This document shows positions 35,349-47,930 of a DNA stretch of 64,000 nucleotides, piece after piece; the stretch's first letter is position 1, and each line of letters opens with the position of its first letter. The stretch lies in NCBI GenBank assembly GCA_024349725.1, contig AP026064.1, positions 704,592 to 768,591 of the forward strand, given 5' to 3'. Origin of the DNA: Arsenophonus endosymbiont of Ceratovacuna japonica (GTDB taxonomy: Bacteria; Pseudomonadota; Gammaproteobacteria; Enterobacterales; Enterobacteriaceae). The notes beneath the pieces were generated by a model. That model did not search any database. It worked only from the letters and a program-made list of their open reading frames with translations, and was not told where the DNA came from. The translations under genes were made by a program, and so were the position numbers.

Positions 35349-37736
35349 ATGAAAGTAAGTGAATTTTGGTTGCGAGAATGGGTAAATCCAAAAATAAGTA
35401 GTGAAGACTTATCAGAACAAATGACAATGGCTGGTTTAGAAATTAATAATATAAAAATTATACATACTCAATGTAAAGGAATATTGGTTGGTGAAATAAT
35501 TAAATGTATAAAACATCCTAATATAGATAAATTACAATTAATAAAAGTTGATATTGGCGCTAAACATTTACTTAACATTATATGTGAAGCATCAAATTGT
35601 CGTAAAGGATTAAAAGTTGCCGTAGCAATAATTGGATCTATTTTACCAAATAATTTTAAAATAAAAGCAATAAAATTAGAAGGTAAAATTTCTGAAGGTA
35701 TACTTTGTTCTTATTCTGAACTTGCTATTCCAAATGATCATATTGGTATTATTGAACTACCATGCAATGCATATATAGGATCTGATATTAATAATTATTT
35801 AAATCTTAATGATCATATTTTTGAAATAAATTTTACATCTAATCGCGCTGATTGTTTAAGTATTTTAGGTATTGCACGAGATATTGCTGCTATTAATAAT
35901 CTTAAATTAAATATGATAAATATTAAATCAATTAAATCTACTGATACTACTATTTTTCCTATTTCAGTAAAAGAACCTAAAGCATGTCCACGTTTTTTAG
36001 CTAGAATAATCAAAGGTATAAATATTACAAATAAAATACCTAACTATATTATAAACAAATTAACCCAAGGAGGAATTAATTCTATTAATCCTATAATTGA
36101 TATAACTAATTTTGTATTATTAGAACTGGGTCAACCTTTAAATAGTTATGATCTTGATAACTTAAATGGATCAATTATAGTTAGAATGTCAAAACAAAAT
36201 GAAGTATTAGTTTTACTCGATGGTAGTAAAATATATTTACAAAAAGATACTTTAGTAATTGCCGATAATAAAAATACTATTGGGATTGCTGGAATTTTTA
36301 ATGGAAAATATTCTAGTGTTAATCAATATACTAAAAATATAATATTAGAAAGTGCATTTTTTAACCCTTTATCAATTGCAGGTATAGCACATAAGTATGG
36401 TATTTATACTGAATCTTCGCGACGTTTTGAAAAAGGAGTAGATCCACAAATACAATACAAAGCTATTGAACGTGCAACTAAATTAATTATTGAAATTTGT
36501 GGTGGTGAAGTTGGAAATATTATTGATATTAGTCAAAAAACTTATTTGCCAAAGGTAAAAAAAATAACTCTAACTAGAAAAAAATTAGATCTTTTAATTG
36601 GACATCATATTCCTTATATTAATGTTACTAAAATACTTATTAATTTAGGTTTTGAAGTAATTAATGAGAAAAATAATTGGCAAATTATTACTCCATCTTG
36701 GCGTTTTGATATACAAATTGAAGAAGATTTAATTGAAGAAGTAGTTCGTATTTACGGTTATAATAATATACCAAATACATTATTAAATAATGATTTAATT
36801 ATAAACCAATCCTGTGAATCAATTTTACCATTAAAAAGAGTAAAAACATTATTAGTTGATCGTAATTATAATGAAATTATTACTTATAGTTTTGTTGACC
36901 CTAAAATTCAGAAATTATTATATCCAAACTATAATGCAATAATTTTACATAATCCTATTTCATCTGATATGTCAGAAATGAGACTTTCTTTATTGCCAGG
37001 ATTATTAAAAACAATAATTTATAATCAAAATCGTCAACAAAATAATATGAGATTATTTGAAACTGGATTACGATTTATACCAGATATATCAGTAGAATAT
37101 GGTGTTCGACAAGAATTAATGATAGCAGGAGTAATAACTGGTAATCGTTATAAAGAACATTGGTCACAAGAAAAACGCACTGTTGATTTTTTTGATATAA
37201 AAGGTGATGTTGAAGCAATACTTAAATTAACTGGAAAATTAGATAATATTATTTATAAAAATAATTCTTATTTTGCACTTCACCCAGGACAAAGTGCTAT
37301 GATTTATTTAAATGATAATTATATTGGATATATAGGTGCAATTCATCCTAAAATAAAAAATAATTTAGACTTAAATGGTCAAATATTAGTTTTTGAATTA
37401 ATATGGGATATTATTAAAGAACGAATTATTCCTAAAGCTAATATAATTTCACGTTTTCCTTCAAATAGACGAGATATTTCTATTGTAATTTCAGAAGAAA
37501 TATCAACATATGATATATTATGTGAATGCAAAAAAATAGATATAAATCATATAGTTGAAATTAATTTATTTGATGTTTATTATGGTAAAGGCATAAAAAA
37601 AGGTTATAAAAGCCTTGCTATTAGTTTAACTTTACAGGATGTAAATCGTACTCTAGAAGAAGAAGAAATTACAGCAATTATTGATAAATGCGTTACTGCA
37701 TTAAATCGTAGATTTCAAGCATATTTAAGGAACTAA
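35349..37736 (+). CDS. pheT: Phenylalanyl-tRNA synthetase beta chain
   Basis: Carries tRNA binding and editing. In order: EMAP/tRNA-binding-like domain (about residues 40-150), B3/B4 editing domain near 210-390, B5 near 400-475, a synthetase-like core and a C-terminal anticodon-binding domain ([15 protein letters not shown] to the end). 795 residues, same as E. coli. AGGATAA precedes the ATG. ihfA begins four bases after its stop, so translation is probably coupled. Confidence 0.98.
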   Translation: MKVSEFWLREWVNPKISSEDLSEQMTMAGLEINNIKIIHTQCKGILVGEIIKCIKHPNIDKLQLIKVDIGAKHLLNIICEASNCRKGLKVAVAIIGSILPNNFKIKAIKLEGKISEGILCSYSELAIPNDHIGIIELPCNAYIGSDINNYLNLNDHIFEINFTSNRADCLSILGIARDIAAINNLKLNMINIKSIKSTDTTIFPISVKEPKACPRFLARIIKGINITNKIPNYIINKLTQGGINSINPIIDITNFVLLELGQPLNSYDLDNLNGSIIVRMSKQNEVLVLLDGSKIYLQKDTLVIADNKNTIGIAGIFNGKYSSVNQYTKNIILESAFFNPLSIAGIAHKYGIYTESSRRFEKGVDPQIQYKAIERATKLIIEICGGEVGNIIDISQKTYLPKVKKITLTRKKLDLLIGHHIPYINVTKILINLGFEVINEKNNWQIITPSWRFDIQIEEDLIEEVVRIYGYNNIPNTLLNNDLIINQSCESILPLKRVKTLLVDRNYNEIITYSFVDPKIQKLLYPNYNAIILHNPISSDMSEMRLSLLPGLLKTIIYNQNRQQNNMRLFETGLRFIPDISVEYGVRQELMIAGVITGNRYKEHWSQEKRTVDFFDIKGDVEAILKLTGKLDNIIYKNNSYFALHPGQSAMIYLNDNYIGYIGAIHPKIKNNLDLNGQILVFELIWDIIKERIIPKANIISRFPSNRRDISIVISEEISTYDILCECKKIDINHIVEINLFDVYYGKGIKKGYKSLAISLTLQDVNRTLEEEEITAIIDKCVTALNRRFQAYLRN

Positions 37737-37740
37737 ATCT

Positions 37741-38040
37741 ATGACACTTACAAAAGATGGAATATCAGAGAATATATTTAAAAAACTAAATATAAATAAA
37801 AGTGATTCAAAAAAAATAGTAAAACTTTTTTTTCAAGAAGTTTGTTATTCATTAAAAAATGGAGAACAGGTAAAATTATCAGGGTTTGGTAATTTTAATT
37901 TACATAATAAGAACAAACGCCCAGGTAGAAATCCAAAAACTGGTAAAAATATTCCAATTACTGCTCGTAGAGTAGTTACTTTTAAATCAGGACAAAAATT
38001 AAAAATACAAATAGAAAAAATAAAATTTCATAAAAAATAA
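37741..38040 (+). CDS. ihfA: Integration host factor alpha subunit
   Basis: DNA-bending HU/IHF family protein. 99 residues as in E. coli. The beta-ribbon arm [14 protein letters not shown], with the proline that intercalates into DNA, is intact and followed by [14 protein letters not shown]. It is the last gene of the pheST cluster. It needs IhfB, which is not in this window. Together with Hha it shows that some nucleoid control is kept. Confidence 0.97.
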   Translation: MTLTKDGISENIFKKLNINKSDSKKIVKLFFQEVCYSLKNGEQVKLSGFGNFNLHNKNKRPGRNPKTGKNIPITARRVVTFKSGQKLKIQIEKIKFHKK

Positions 38041-38899
38041 ATATTTATTCTTAAAAATATTAAATATTAATTTAATTATTTAATAATGTAATAAATATCA
38101 TTAAATTTAAATATTATTATATATTTTAAAACAAATCAATTTACTATATTTATTAATATATCTTTAATAAATATTTTTATCTTAAATAAAATATAAACTA
38201 CTTATATATTAATATATAATGTGTATCTAAATCAATTGAATTTAATTTTTTATTAAAAAATAATTTTAAAACAAATTATATTTTATACTTTATATAAATT
38301 AATACCAAATGACATAAATTATTTATCGTATAAAAAATTATTTATTAATTTATTTTTGATAGTGAAGGTTGGATAAAATATCAATATAAAATATAATTAT
38401 ATATATTAATCAAATAAAGTATAAAAACATAAGTATTTTTATTATCTTTTTTATTTTAACTTATTTGCTACAATTAAATAATATGTCATTAAAATATATA
38501 TATAATATTAAAATTAATATATTTATTTTAATATTATTTATTTTAGAAGTAGTTATTAACAACTAAAATACAATTAATTATATCTATAATTTATTATAAT
38601 AATAATTATTTTTATTTTAATTTTTATTAAAAAATTTATATAATTATACTATAATATTATAAATTATAATATTACAATATTAACTAATATAAAATATTTT
38701 TAAATAAAATTATTTATAATTATAAAAGTTATTTTTTATTATTAACTAAAGTTAAATATAATTTTAAATAGTTATTAATTTAATAATAGTATAAATATTT
38801 ATTTATTATAAAAAATAATAATATTATATATTAACAATAATAAAATAAATAATTATAAATTTTAAATTACTTTTTATTTTATACAAAAATACAAAATAA
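38041..38899. other. 860-bp gene-free region between ihfA and engB
   Basis: A/T-rich with a slightly richer patch at 38290-38390 (GATAGTGAAGGTTGGATAAA). It may be a gene relic, but I could not assign it in any frame. btu genes, which follow ihfA in E. coli, are not recognisable. Confidence 0.5.
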
Positions 38900-39544
38900 A
38901 TGATTATGATAAATAAAAATTATGATTATCAACAAACAAAATTTATTACAAGTGTATTTGATATTAAAAATTTACCAAAAGATGATGGGATAGAAATAGC
39001 TTTTACTGGATATTCTAATTCTGGTAAATCTAGTGCCTTAAATGCAATAACTAAACAAAAAAATCTTGCACACATTAGTAAAACACCTGGAAAAACAAAA
39101 TTAATTAATTTGTTTGAGATAGAATATGGTAATAAATTAGTTGATTTACCTGGTTATGGTTATGCAAAAGTTTCTAAATCCATTCAACGTAAATTGCAAC
39201 AAATATTAAATGAATATTTACAAAAAAGAAAATGTTTAAAAGGATTAGTAATATTAATGGATATACGTTATCCATTAAAAGATATAGATATAAAAATTAT
39301 TAAATATTCAATATCAGTAAATATTTCAATATTTATATTATTAACAAAATCAGATAAAATAATATATAATAAACAAAAATCTCAAATCTTATTAGTACGT
39401 AAAAAATTAAAATCAATATCTAATAATATACAGGTTGAGAATTTTTCGTCATTTAAAAAAATAGGCATTGATAAATTACAAATAAAACTAAATGAATGGT
39501 TTAATAAATACAATTCTAAATATATTAAATTGTATAATAAATAA
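38900..39544 (+). CDS. engB: Ribosome-biogenesis GTPase EngB/YsxC (YihA)
   Basis: P-loop GTPase acting in large-subunit assembly. G1 is GYSNSGKSS (near residue 37-45), the switch II region DLPGYGYAKVS, G4 TKSDK and G5 VENFSS. 214 residues against 210 in E. coli. Two starts two codons apart (38900 and 38906) are possible and neither has a clear ribosome site. It faces polA, exactly as E. coli yihA faces polA; the Spot 42 RNA gene that lies between them in E. coli is not visible. Confidence 0.95.
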   Translation: MIMINKNYDYQQTKFITSVFDIKNLPKDDGIEIAFTGYSNSGKSSALNAITKQKNLAHISKTPGKTKLINLFEIEYGNKLVDLPGYGYAKVSKSIQRKLQQILNEYLQKRKCLKGLVILMDIRYPLKDIDIKIIKYSISVNISIFILLTKSDKIIYNKQKSQILLVRKKLKSISNNIQVENFSSFKKIGIDKLQIKLNEWFNKYNSKYIKLYNK

Positions 39545-40199
39545 TTATATCAATTAATTTATATAATTATATTTTTTTAAATGCATAATTTTAAATTAAT
39601 TTAATTACATAAAATTATAAATTTTAACAAAATAAAATATTACTTTATATATTATATATAAATTATTTGATTATAAAATAAAATGTATTTTATATTTTAT
39701 AATAAACTAATAATAGTTTAAAATATTCTATTATATAAATAAATTTATATTTTTAATATATATTATAAAAATAATATTTATTATTAATTTATTATAAAAT
39801 AATTAAAAATTTTATAAATAATTATAAAATTTAAATACTATAAGATATATTTAAAATTATAAATTAAATAAAATATAATTATATTTATTACTTAATTAAA
39901 AAAATAAATAATTAAATTTTAATAATATTTTTTATTTATAATTATAATTATAAATAAAATTATACTTATATAATAAGCTTGATATTTAATAGATATTATA
40001 ATAAAATATATAATTAATTAAATTTTATTATTTAATATACTTAATTTATAATTATTATTAATATTAACATTAATTTGTGTATTTTTTTTTACTAATGAAT
40101 TAAAGATTTTTTAGTTTTAAATACTAATTTATTATATATTTATATCAACATATATATCTTAAGATTTATTTATTATTTTATTTTTATAAAAATTATCAT
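39545..40199. other. Gene-free stretch between engB and the polA relic
   Basis: About 650 bases of A/T. It should contain the extreme C-terminal part of old polA and perhaps spf (Spot 42), but nothing readable remains. Confidence 0.5.
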
Positions 40200-41565
40200 A
40201 GTTTATTTATAATATTATTTGTTATTCTTTAAATTAAAAAAATTAATTTTTTCACGTTCAGAATTTTATTTTTAGTTACATTATTAGAATTAATATTAAC
40301 ATATTATTTCTTTACATCTTAAGAATAAGTAAATTTTACTACTTTTATTTTATACACATCTTCTCCTTTAGTGAAAGAATTTATTAATCTTTTATTTTAA
40401 AAAAAAGTTATAATATGTAATTCAATTTGAAAATAATCTGCATTATAATTTTATAATCTTTACAGAAAATAAATTTCATATCTTTTTACCTTTAGTAATC
40501 CTTACTGAAATATTTTGTAAATTAGAATTACTATAATAAAATCTGCCAATTATAGTTAATTCTTGATAGTAAAAAATATGTATTAATTTTATTTTATAAT
40601 CAATTATTATAGGTAATTTACGTATATAATTAAATTTTAATTTTAATAAACAATAATATTATAATACATTTTTTTATAATTTATGAATAAAAAATAAATT
40701 TTTTAAAATTTCTTTGTTTACAGTAAGTAAGTTATTATTAGTTTTTTATTATTTATAATTTAAACTTTCAAATAAAATATTTTTTAATGATTTAAATAAT
40801 GATAAATTAAATTTATATTTTACAATATTATAAAATTTTCATTAATATATATTAATTTATTTGTAATTTCTTAAGATTGATTAGTAAATTTATTGATATT
40901 AATAAACACTTAAACATATTCTATACAAAATAATATAGATATTAATTTTATCTCTATATGTTAGAAAATATTTTTTAATTTAGTTTTGATCTTAAGTTGA
41001 GACCAAAATTTTCATGTAAAGATAATATATTATTTATGTTTTTAATAATATAAACTGAAGTTTTTAATTAATATTTTATAAAATATTAATTTATTTTTCT
41101 TTGCTAATAAATTTTTTAAAAGTTATTATTTTATAATAAAAATACTTTTTAAATAAATTATTAATTTTATGATTATTATATTCTACAATATTATTTAATA
41201 CATAAAATTTTAATTTATAATCAATTTTTAAATATTTTTATTAATTAAAACTAATTTTATTACTAATGATTATTGATTTAAAAATAATTATTATATAAAA
41301 TTTATATATCAATGTACTAATAAAATATTAACAAATTTCTCTTATTTAATAACAAAAATAATACAATAATATTAATTAATAATATATTATTACTATAAGT
41401 TTGAATATAAAATAAAACATTTTATTAATTTTAATTTTTTTAATAAATTAAATTAAATAAACTTTAATTAATATAATTTTATTATATTATACTTAATAAT
41501 ATATTAATAACATTTTTATTAATAAATGTATTATTTTTATTAAAAAAATTTTATTAAAAATTTAT
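40200..41565 (-). pseudogene. polA: Relic of the polA polymerase (Klenow) half
   Basis: Directly downstream of the intact polA exonuclease frame, the minus strand reads collinearly with E. coli Pol I through many stops and shifts. Going down from 41045: KNIF*HIEIKLISILFCIE (NVFENIEMPLVPVLSRIE), YKFNLSLFKSLKNILFE (EEFNLSSTKQLQTILFE), LTVNKEILKNL (STSEEVLEEL), LLKLKFNYIRKLPIII (LAKLKSTYTDKLPLMI), GRFYYSNSNLQNISVR (GRLSSTDPNLQNIPVR), DYFQIELHI (motif A DYSQIELRI) and FTKGEDVYK (FAEGKDIHR), ending near 40350. Below that only ERE-K is suggestive. 41050-41565, the former 3'-5' exonuclease domain, is more eroded. No catalytic polymerase can be made from this. Confidence 0.95.
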
Positions 41566-42480
41566 TTATTTTTTTATTAACAAACTACTATTTTCTAAAT
41601 GTATTAACAAATTATTAAATTCGTAACGACTAAAAAGTATTTTTAATTTTTTAATATCAGTTACTTTCATAACTAATTTATTATGATCTATATTTAAATT
41701 AACATCTGTTTTAATTGTCGCTAATTTATAAGATAAAAAAGCAATATCTTTATATTGTATCATTTTTTTTTCTAATGTTTTAGCTCCTCGAAATTTTAAT
41801 GATGAAATTATTGGTAAGTTATTATAAATAGTTTCTAAAGATCCAATTTCCTTTAATAAAGATAATGCAATTTTTCCTCCTATGCCAGGTATTCCAGGAA
41901 TATTATCTGATGAATCTCCCATTAATGCAATAAGATCAATTATTAATTCAGGTGGTATACCATATTTATTAGTAATTTCTACTGGACCTAATATAATATT
42001 AAATATAGTATTAATAAGTCTAATATTAGTAGTAACTAACTGAGCCATATCTTTATCTTCTGTGATTATTAATACAGACAATCCTTTTTTGCTAACCTGT
42101 AAAGCTAATGTTCCTATCACATCATCAGCTTCTACACCATTAATAACTAATAAAGGAAATCCCATAGCGATAAGAATTTCATATAATGGAGTTATTTGTA
42201 TTAATAAATTATAAGGTATTTGTGGTCTTTTAGATTTATATCTATCAAATAACTCATTACGAAAAGTTTTTCCTTTAGCATCAAATACTACTACAATATA
42301 CTTTGGTTTATATTTAACCATAACCTTACGTAGCATATTAATAACACCATATATAGCTCCAGTTGGTTCTTTTATACTATTAGTTAATGATGGAAAAGCA
42401 TAATAAGCACGATAAAAATAATATGATCCATCAACTAATATTAATGTATTTCTTGAAATTTGATTTATGATATTTTTCAT
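41566..42480 (-). CDS. polA: PolA reduced to its 5'-3' exonuclease domain
   Basis: Flap-type 5' nuclease that removes RNA primers and repairs nicks. 304 residues align with residues 1 to about 308 of E. coli Pol I: TLILVDGSYYFYRAY, VVFDAKGKTFRNELF, VEADDVIGTLA, EDKDMAQLV and the helix-hairpin-helix GDSSDNIPGIPGIG, with the metal-binding aspartates present. It ends with FSRYEFNNLL followed by a short tail, just where the 5' nuclease domain ends. The alignment is to PolA and not to the paralog Xni. The polymerase half lies downstream as a pseudogene. A similar stand-alone domain is known in Buchnera. Confidence 0.95.
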   Translation of the reverse strand: MKNIINQISRNTLILVDGSYYFYRAYYAFPSLTNSIKEPTGAIYGVINMLRKVMVKYKPKYIVVVFDAKGKTFRNELFDRYKSKRPQIPYNLLIQITPLYEILIAMGFPLLVINGVEADDVIGTLALQVSKKGLSVLIITEDKDMAQLVTTNIRLINTIFNIILGPVEITNKYGIPPELIIDLIALMGDSSDNIPGIPGIGGKIALSLLKEIGSLETIYNNLPIISSLKFRGAKTLEKKMIQYKDIAFLSYKLATIKTDVNLNIDHNKLVMKVTDIKKLKILFSRYEFNNLLIHLENSSLLIKK

Positions 42481-44451
42481 ATTTATTTGAGTAATTTATA
42501 ATTAGAAATATTTCTATATAATGTTATATATTATTTAATTTATATTTTTTATTATTTATAAATATATATATATATATTTTAATATAAACATTGTTTTTAA
42601 CTAATTTAATTATTCAATAGTATATATTTACTATATAAATTTTTAATAAAATTTATTAAAAATTAATATAAAATATTTAATAAAATTAATAAAATAAATC
42701 ATTATTAATACTATAAGATAATTTAATAAATATATTTAAATAACTTTATACATAAAATATTAGTATATAATAATTTTAAAAATTTTATATAAAAGATTAA
42801 TTTATATTTTATTAAGATTTTAATTATAAAAATTATATTATATAAAATTATATATTTAATAATAAAATATATTCATATAATATTGATTGTTATTACTAAA
42901 ATATTATTTATTTTTCATAAATAATATTTTAGTAATATATTAAAATAATTAATTTTATAAATTTTATAATTTAAATTATTTTCATAATACTTATTTAATT
43001 AATTAAAATATTAATATTTTTGTTAAAATTATATATTATTTATATAAATAAATAATAATTATTAAAATATATTTATTAACGTTATTAAAAAAAATTAAAT
43101 ATAAAATTATTTTAATTAAAATTAAAATAAAATATAATTATTTTAATTATAAATATAAATAGTATAAATATATTAAATAAATTATTAAATATATAATATA
43201 TGTAATTTTAAAATAAATATAATTTAATATATTTTATATATTACTATATCCTAATAATATATTTTTATTAATAATTAATTATTAAATATTAAAATTTAAA
43301 GTATAGTAAAATTAAATAATTTTATTTATTTAATAAAAAATATTAATATCAATAGTAACTATAAGATAAATAAGAAATATTTTAATATGCATAGTATATT
43401 AATATAATAAATTATAATATATATTATAATTTATTTTTTAAAATATATTTTATAGTTATTAAACTAATAATTATTTTATTATACTTTAATAAAATATATT
43501 TTATATAAACTAAAATATTATTAATAATTATATAATATATAATTATTAATTTTTATTTTAAAAAATTTAATAATTATTAAATTGAAATAAATAAAATAAA
43601 TAAATTTTATTTTATATAAATTTAATATATATTAAATTATTTTAAAAACATAACTAATTAATATATAATTATTAATTAATTATTACATATTTTATAATAA
43701 TAAAAATAAAATATCTTTAATTATCAATTATTTTTTATTAATTGTATAAATAATTTAAATTATTAATAATTATATATTATAAATAAAAATATTTTATAAA
43801 AAAATATATTAATATTTTATAAGAATTAATAATAAATAAATAACAAATATTAATAATATTATTATTAGTAATAAAAATTATGTAATAATATGTTAAAGTA
43901 AATATAAAAATAAATTTATATTTTAAAGTTTTAATAAATAAAAATTTACTATTTCTTTAATATATATGTTAAAAATACATTTTATTTTTATATTAAAAAT
44001 AAAATGTATTTTGAAATATATAATATTATATTTTATATAAAATATTTATATTAAAATAATTAAATAATTTAATATAATTAATTTAATTATATTAACATAA
44101 ATAAATAAAATTAAATTATTTTAAATTTACTTTTAATATAAATAAAATTAATTATTATTTAATATATTAATTATAATTAAATTAATTATTTAATTTCATT
44201 AAAATAATATATTTATTTATAATTTTACTATTATAAATATATTAATATATATTATATTTAACTTTATTAGATAAATTAAACTAATAAAAAATATAATAAA
44301 TATTATATTATTAATAATTAATAAATACTCATAAATGATTGGTTTATTTAATGATCATTAAATGTTAAATTAATCAAGTATTTATTTTAATAAAATATTT
44401 TATTTTTAATAATATTAAATTTATTTTGATATTAATTATTTTATTAATATT
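42481..44451. other. 2-kb gene-free region between polA and gyrA
   Basis: No frame, relic or RNA recognised. Downstream of gyrA is a 16-bp palindrome TTTAATGATCATTAAA at 44347-44362. A longer inverted repeat at 43972-44012 is listed separately. Confidence 0.5.
43972..44012. repeat. Perfect 19-bp inverted repeat, 3-base loop
   Basis: Arms 43972-43990 and 43994-44012 are exact reverse complements around TAT and contain ATACATTTTAT. It lies 440 bases beyond the gyrA stop. It may fold in a gyrA read-through transcript. Confidence 0.75.
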
Positions 44452-46998
44452 TTAATGATTACAATTTTCTTCATTATCAATAATACGTTGTAAACTAACT
44501 ACTTTTTCATTTTCAGAAGTGCGAATTAAAGTAACACCATGAGTATTTCTTCTAACAATACTAACTTCTGAAACTCTAGTTCTCACTAAAGTACCAGCAT
44601 TAGTAATTATCATAATTTGATCTGTATTTTCTATTTGAATAGCTCCAACTACATTACCATTACGTATACTAACTTTAATAGAAATAACACCTTGTGTAGC
44701 TCGTGATCTTATAGGATATTCACTATATTTAGTACGTTTACCATAACCATTTTCTGTAATAGTTAAAATATCACCATTAATATTAGGTATAATTAATGAA
44801 ACTACTCTATCATTAATATTTAATTTAATACCTTTTACACCTATAGCCGAGCGCCCCATAGAACGAACTTCATTTTCTGAAAAACAAACGACTTTTCCAT
44901 TAGCAGAAAAAAGCATGATCTTATTTTTTCCAGTAGTCAAATCAACACCAATTAATTCATCTCCTTCATTAAGATTAACTGCAACAATACCAGAACTTCT
45001 AGGACGACTAAAATCTTTTATTGGTGTTTTTTTAACTATTCCGCTAGCAGTGGACATAAATATATAATTATTAGTATTAAATTCACGTATAGGTAAAATT
45101 GCGGTAATACGTTCATTTGGCTCTAATGGTAATAAATTAATTATTGGTTTTCCACGTGAACCACGACTTGCTTCTGGTAACTGATAAACTTTTAACCAAT
45201 ATAAACGTCCAAAATTAGAGAAACATAAAATTATATCATGAGTATTAGCAATTAATAAACGCTTAACAAAATCCTTTTCTTTAATGCGTACAGCAGATTT
45301 TCCTTTACCACCACGACGTTGTGCTTCATAATTAGATAGTGATTTATATTTAATATATCCTTGATGTGATAAAGTAACTACTACATCTTCTTTAATAATT
45401 AAATCTTCCATATTAATATCTATACTATTTTCAATAATCTCTGTATGACGAACATCATTATATTCTTCTTTAATAACTTCCAATTCTTCACGAATAACTT
45501 TCATTAACTTTTCTGTATTATTTAATATGTATACTAATGAAGTAATTTGTTGTGTTAATTTATTATATTCATCTAATATTTTTTCATACTCTAAATTAGT
45601 TAATTTTTGCAAACGCAAATCAAGAATTGCTTGAGCTTGTAATTCAGTTAAATAATATTTATTGTATTTAATATTATATTTATATTTAATATATTCATCA
45701 TGAATTTTATTATTTATTACATTTTTTAATACAGTAGAAAAATTGCCTAATTGCCAAGAACAACTAATTAAAGCTAATTTTGCTTCATTTGGCGTTGATG
45801 TTTTACGTATAAGTTTAATAATAAGATCAATATTAATTATCGAAATAGCTAATGCTTCTAAAATATGTACTCTCTCACGTGTTTTACGTAATTCAAAAAT
45901 AGTCCGACGAGTAATAACTTCTCTACGATGATTAATAAAAGATTCAATCATTTCTTTTAAATTTAATAATCTAGGTTGATTATTATATAAGGCTACCATA
46001 TTGATACCAAATGAAACTTGAAATTGAGTAAGAGAATATAAGTTATTCATTACTACTTTTGCTACTGCATCACGTCTTACTTCAATTACAATACGCATAC
46101 CATCTTTATCAGATTCATCACGTAATGCACTAATACCATCAATACGTTTATCTTTTACTAATTCTGCTATTTTTTCTATTAAGCGCGCTTTATTAACCTG
46201 ATAAGGAATTTCATTAACAATAATAGTTTCTCGACCATTTTTACTATTAACTTCAATATTAGCACGTGCACGTATATATATTTTTCCACGTCCTGTACGA
46301 TATGCATCAATTATACCACTTCTACCATTAATAATAGCATATGTTGGAAAATCAGGACCTGTAATATGTTTCATTAATCCTTCAATACTTATATTTTCAT
46401 TATCTATATATGCTAAACAACCATTTATAACCTCACTAAGATTATGAGGTGGAATATTAGTAGCTACACCAACAGCAATTCCAGAAGAACCATTAATTAA
46501 TAAATTTGGAATTCTAGTTGGCATCACTTCAGGTATTTGTTCTGTATTATCATAATTAGGAATAAAATTAACAGTTTCTTTATCTAAATCTTCTAATAAT
46601 TCATGTGCAATTTTTGTCATACGTACTTCAGTATAACGCATAGCTGCTGCAGAATCTCCATCTATAGAACCAAAATTACCTTGACCATCAATTAACATAT
46701 AATACATTGAAAAAGGTTGTGCTAAGCGAACTATAGCATCATAAACTGCAGTATCACCATGGGGATGATATTTACCAATAACATCTCCTACTATACGTGC
46801 TGATTTTTTATAAGGCTTATTCCAATCGTTACCTAATATATTCATTGCATATAATACTCGACGGTGAACAGGTTTTAATCCATCTCGTACATCTGGAAGA
46901 GCGCGTCCAACAATTACAGACATCGCATAATCTAAATAAGAGCTTTTTAATTCATCTTCAATATTAACTATGGTAATTTCTCTTGCTATATCACTCAT
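44452..46998 (-). CDS. gyrA: DNA gyrase subunit A
   Basis: Breaks and rejoins DNA in the type II topoisomerase that introduces negative supercoils. The active-site tyrosine is in [10 protein letters not shown] (near residue 122). The quinolone-determining region reads [10 protein letters not shown], with threonine where E. coli has Ser83. The C-terminal six-blade beta-pinwheel carries the GyrA box RRGGKGKS (near 560) and stops after NEENCNH. 848 residues against 875: the difference is the acidic tail. AAGG lies before the ATG. It is transcribed away from nrdAB, as in E. coli. Confidence 0.98.
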   Translation of the reverse strand: MSDIAREITIVNIEDELKSSYLDYAMSVIVGRALPDVRDGLKPVHRRVLYAMNILGNDWNKPYKKSARIVGDVIGKYHPHGDTAVYDAIVRLAQPFSMYYMLIDGQGNFGSIDGDSAAAMRYTEVRMTKIAHELLEDLDKETVNFIPNYDNTEQIPEVMPTRIPNLLINGSSGIAVGVATNIPPHNLSEVINGCLAYIDNENISIEGLMKHITGPDFPTYAIINGRSGIIDAYRTGRGKIYIRARANIEVNSKNGRETIIVNEIPYQVNKARLIEKIAELVKDKRIDGISALRDESDKDGMRIVIEVRRDAVAKVVMNNLYSLTQFQVSFGINMVALYNNQPRLLNLKEMIESFINHRREVITRRTIFELRKTRERVHILEALAISIINIDLIIKLIRKTSTPNEAKLALISCSWQLGNFSTVLKNVINNKIHDEYIKYKYNIKYNKYYLTELQAQAILDLRLQKLTNLEYEKILDEYNKLTQQITSLVYILNNTEKLMKVIREELEVIKEEYNDVRHTEIIENSIDINMEDLIIKEDVVVTLSHQGYIKYKSLSNYEAQRRGGKGKSAVRIKEKDFVKRLLIANTHDIILCFSNFGRLYWLKVYQLPEASRGSRGKPIINLLPLEPNERITAILPIREFNTNNYIFMSTASGIVKKTPIKDFSRPRSSGIVAVNLNEGDELIGVDLTTGKNKIMLFSANGKVVCFSENEVRSMGRSAIGVKGIKLNINDRVVSLIIPNINGDILTITENGYGKRTKYSEYPIRSRATQGVISIKVSIRNGNVVGAIQIENTDQIMIITNAGTLVRTRVSEVSIVRRNTHGVTLIRTSENEKVVSLQRIIDNEENCNH

Positions 46999-47930
46999 AA
47001 AACTACCTTGCCTTTTACTACTTATTTATAAAAAATAAAATTATACTATAAATATATATTTTATAAAAAATAAATATATTATAATAAATAATATGTATTA
47101 TAATTTATATTATTAAATAATTTATAATAATATAAATTATTTAATAAATTTTTTTTTTCATAAATAAAAAATTATTAAGTTTAAAAATATTTTAAATAAA
47201 ATAAAAAATTTAGTTCTAATTACTATATAATTAAGGAATTAAATCAATTTTAAAATAATTATATTATTTGTTTATTGCGTATAAATTATATTTTATATAT
47301 ATTAATTAATTACCTAATAAAATAAATAATGAATTAATATTTAATATATTAATAAAATTTTTTTAAAAAAAATAAAAATTTTTAATAATAAATTTATATT
47401 ATTATTAATATTTAAATATCAAAATATTATATATAAAATTATATAAATTAATTGTATATTAATTAATAAATATTATGTAAAATATATTAAAATTTATAAT
47501 GTAATATATATTAAATATTATATTAATAATTTAATTATATATAAAATTAGTTAAAATTAATAAATATAATAATAATATAAAAAAATTGTTTATTATTTTT
47601 ATAATTAATTAAATAAATAAAATATTTTATAAAATTATATTATTTAATAAATATATATTTATATAAATAAATAGTAATATAAAATAAAATATCTTTAATT
47701 ATATATTATATTTATATTAAATAAAATAGTTATTAATATAATAAATTATTAATTAAAATATTTTATATATAATAATAAATCTAATTAATATAATTTATTA
47801 ATTAAATTTTATTTAAAAAATAAATTATGGTAAAATTAAATATAATATATAATTAATAATATTTTATTATTGATTATATAAATATTAATATATAAATATT
47901 TAATTTTATTAATTTTAGGTGTACTTATCT
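46999..47930. other. 930-bp divergent region between gyrA and nrdA
   Basis: E. coli carries ubiG and yfaL here. I found no UbiG relic. Sequence is almost pure A/T and should hold both promoters. An AGGTG lies before the nrdA ATG. Confidence 0.5.

Noticed and set aside
41566..42480. Xni (flap endonuclease paralog) as identity of the 304-residue exonuclease
   Set aside because: The sequence follows PolA throughout, and a PolA polymerase relic lies immediately downstream.
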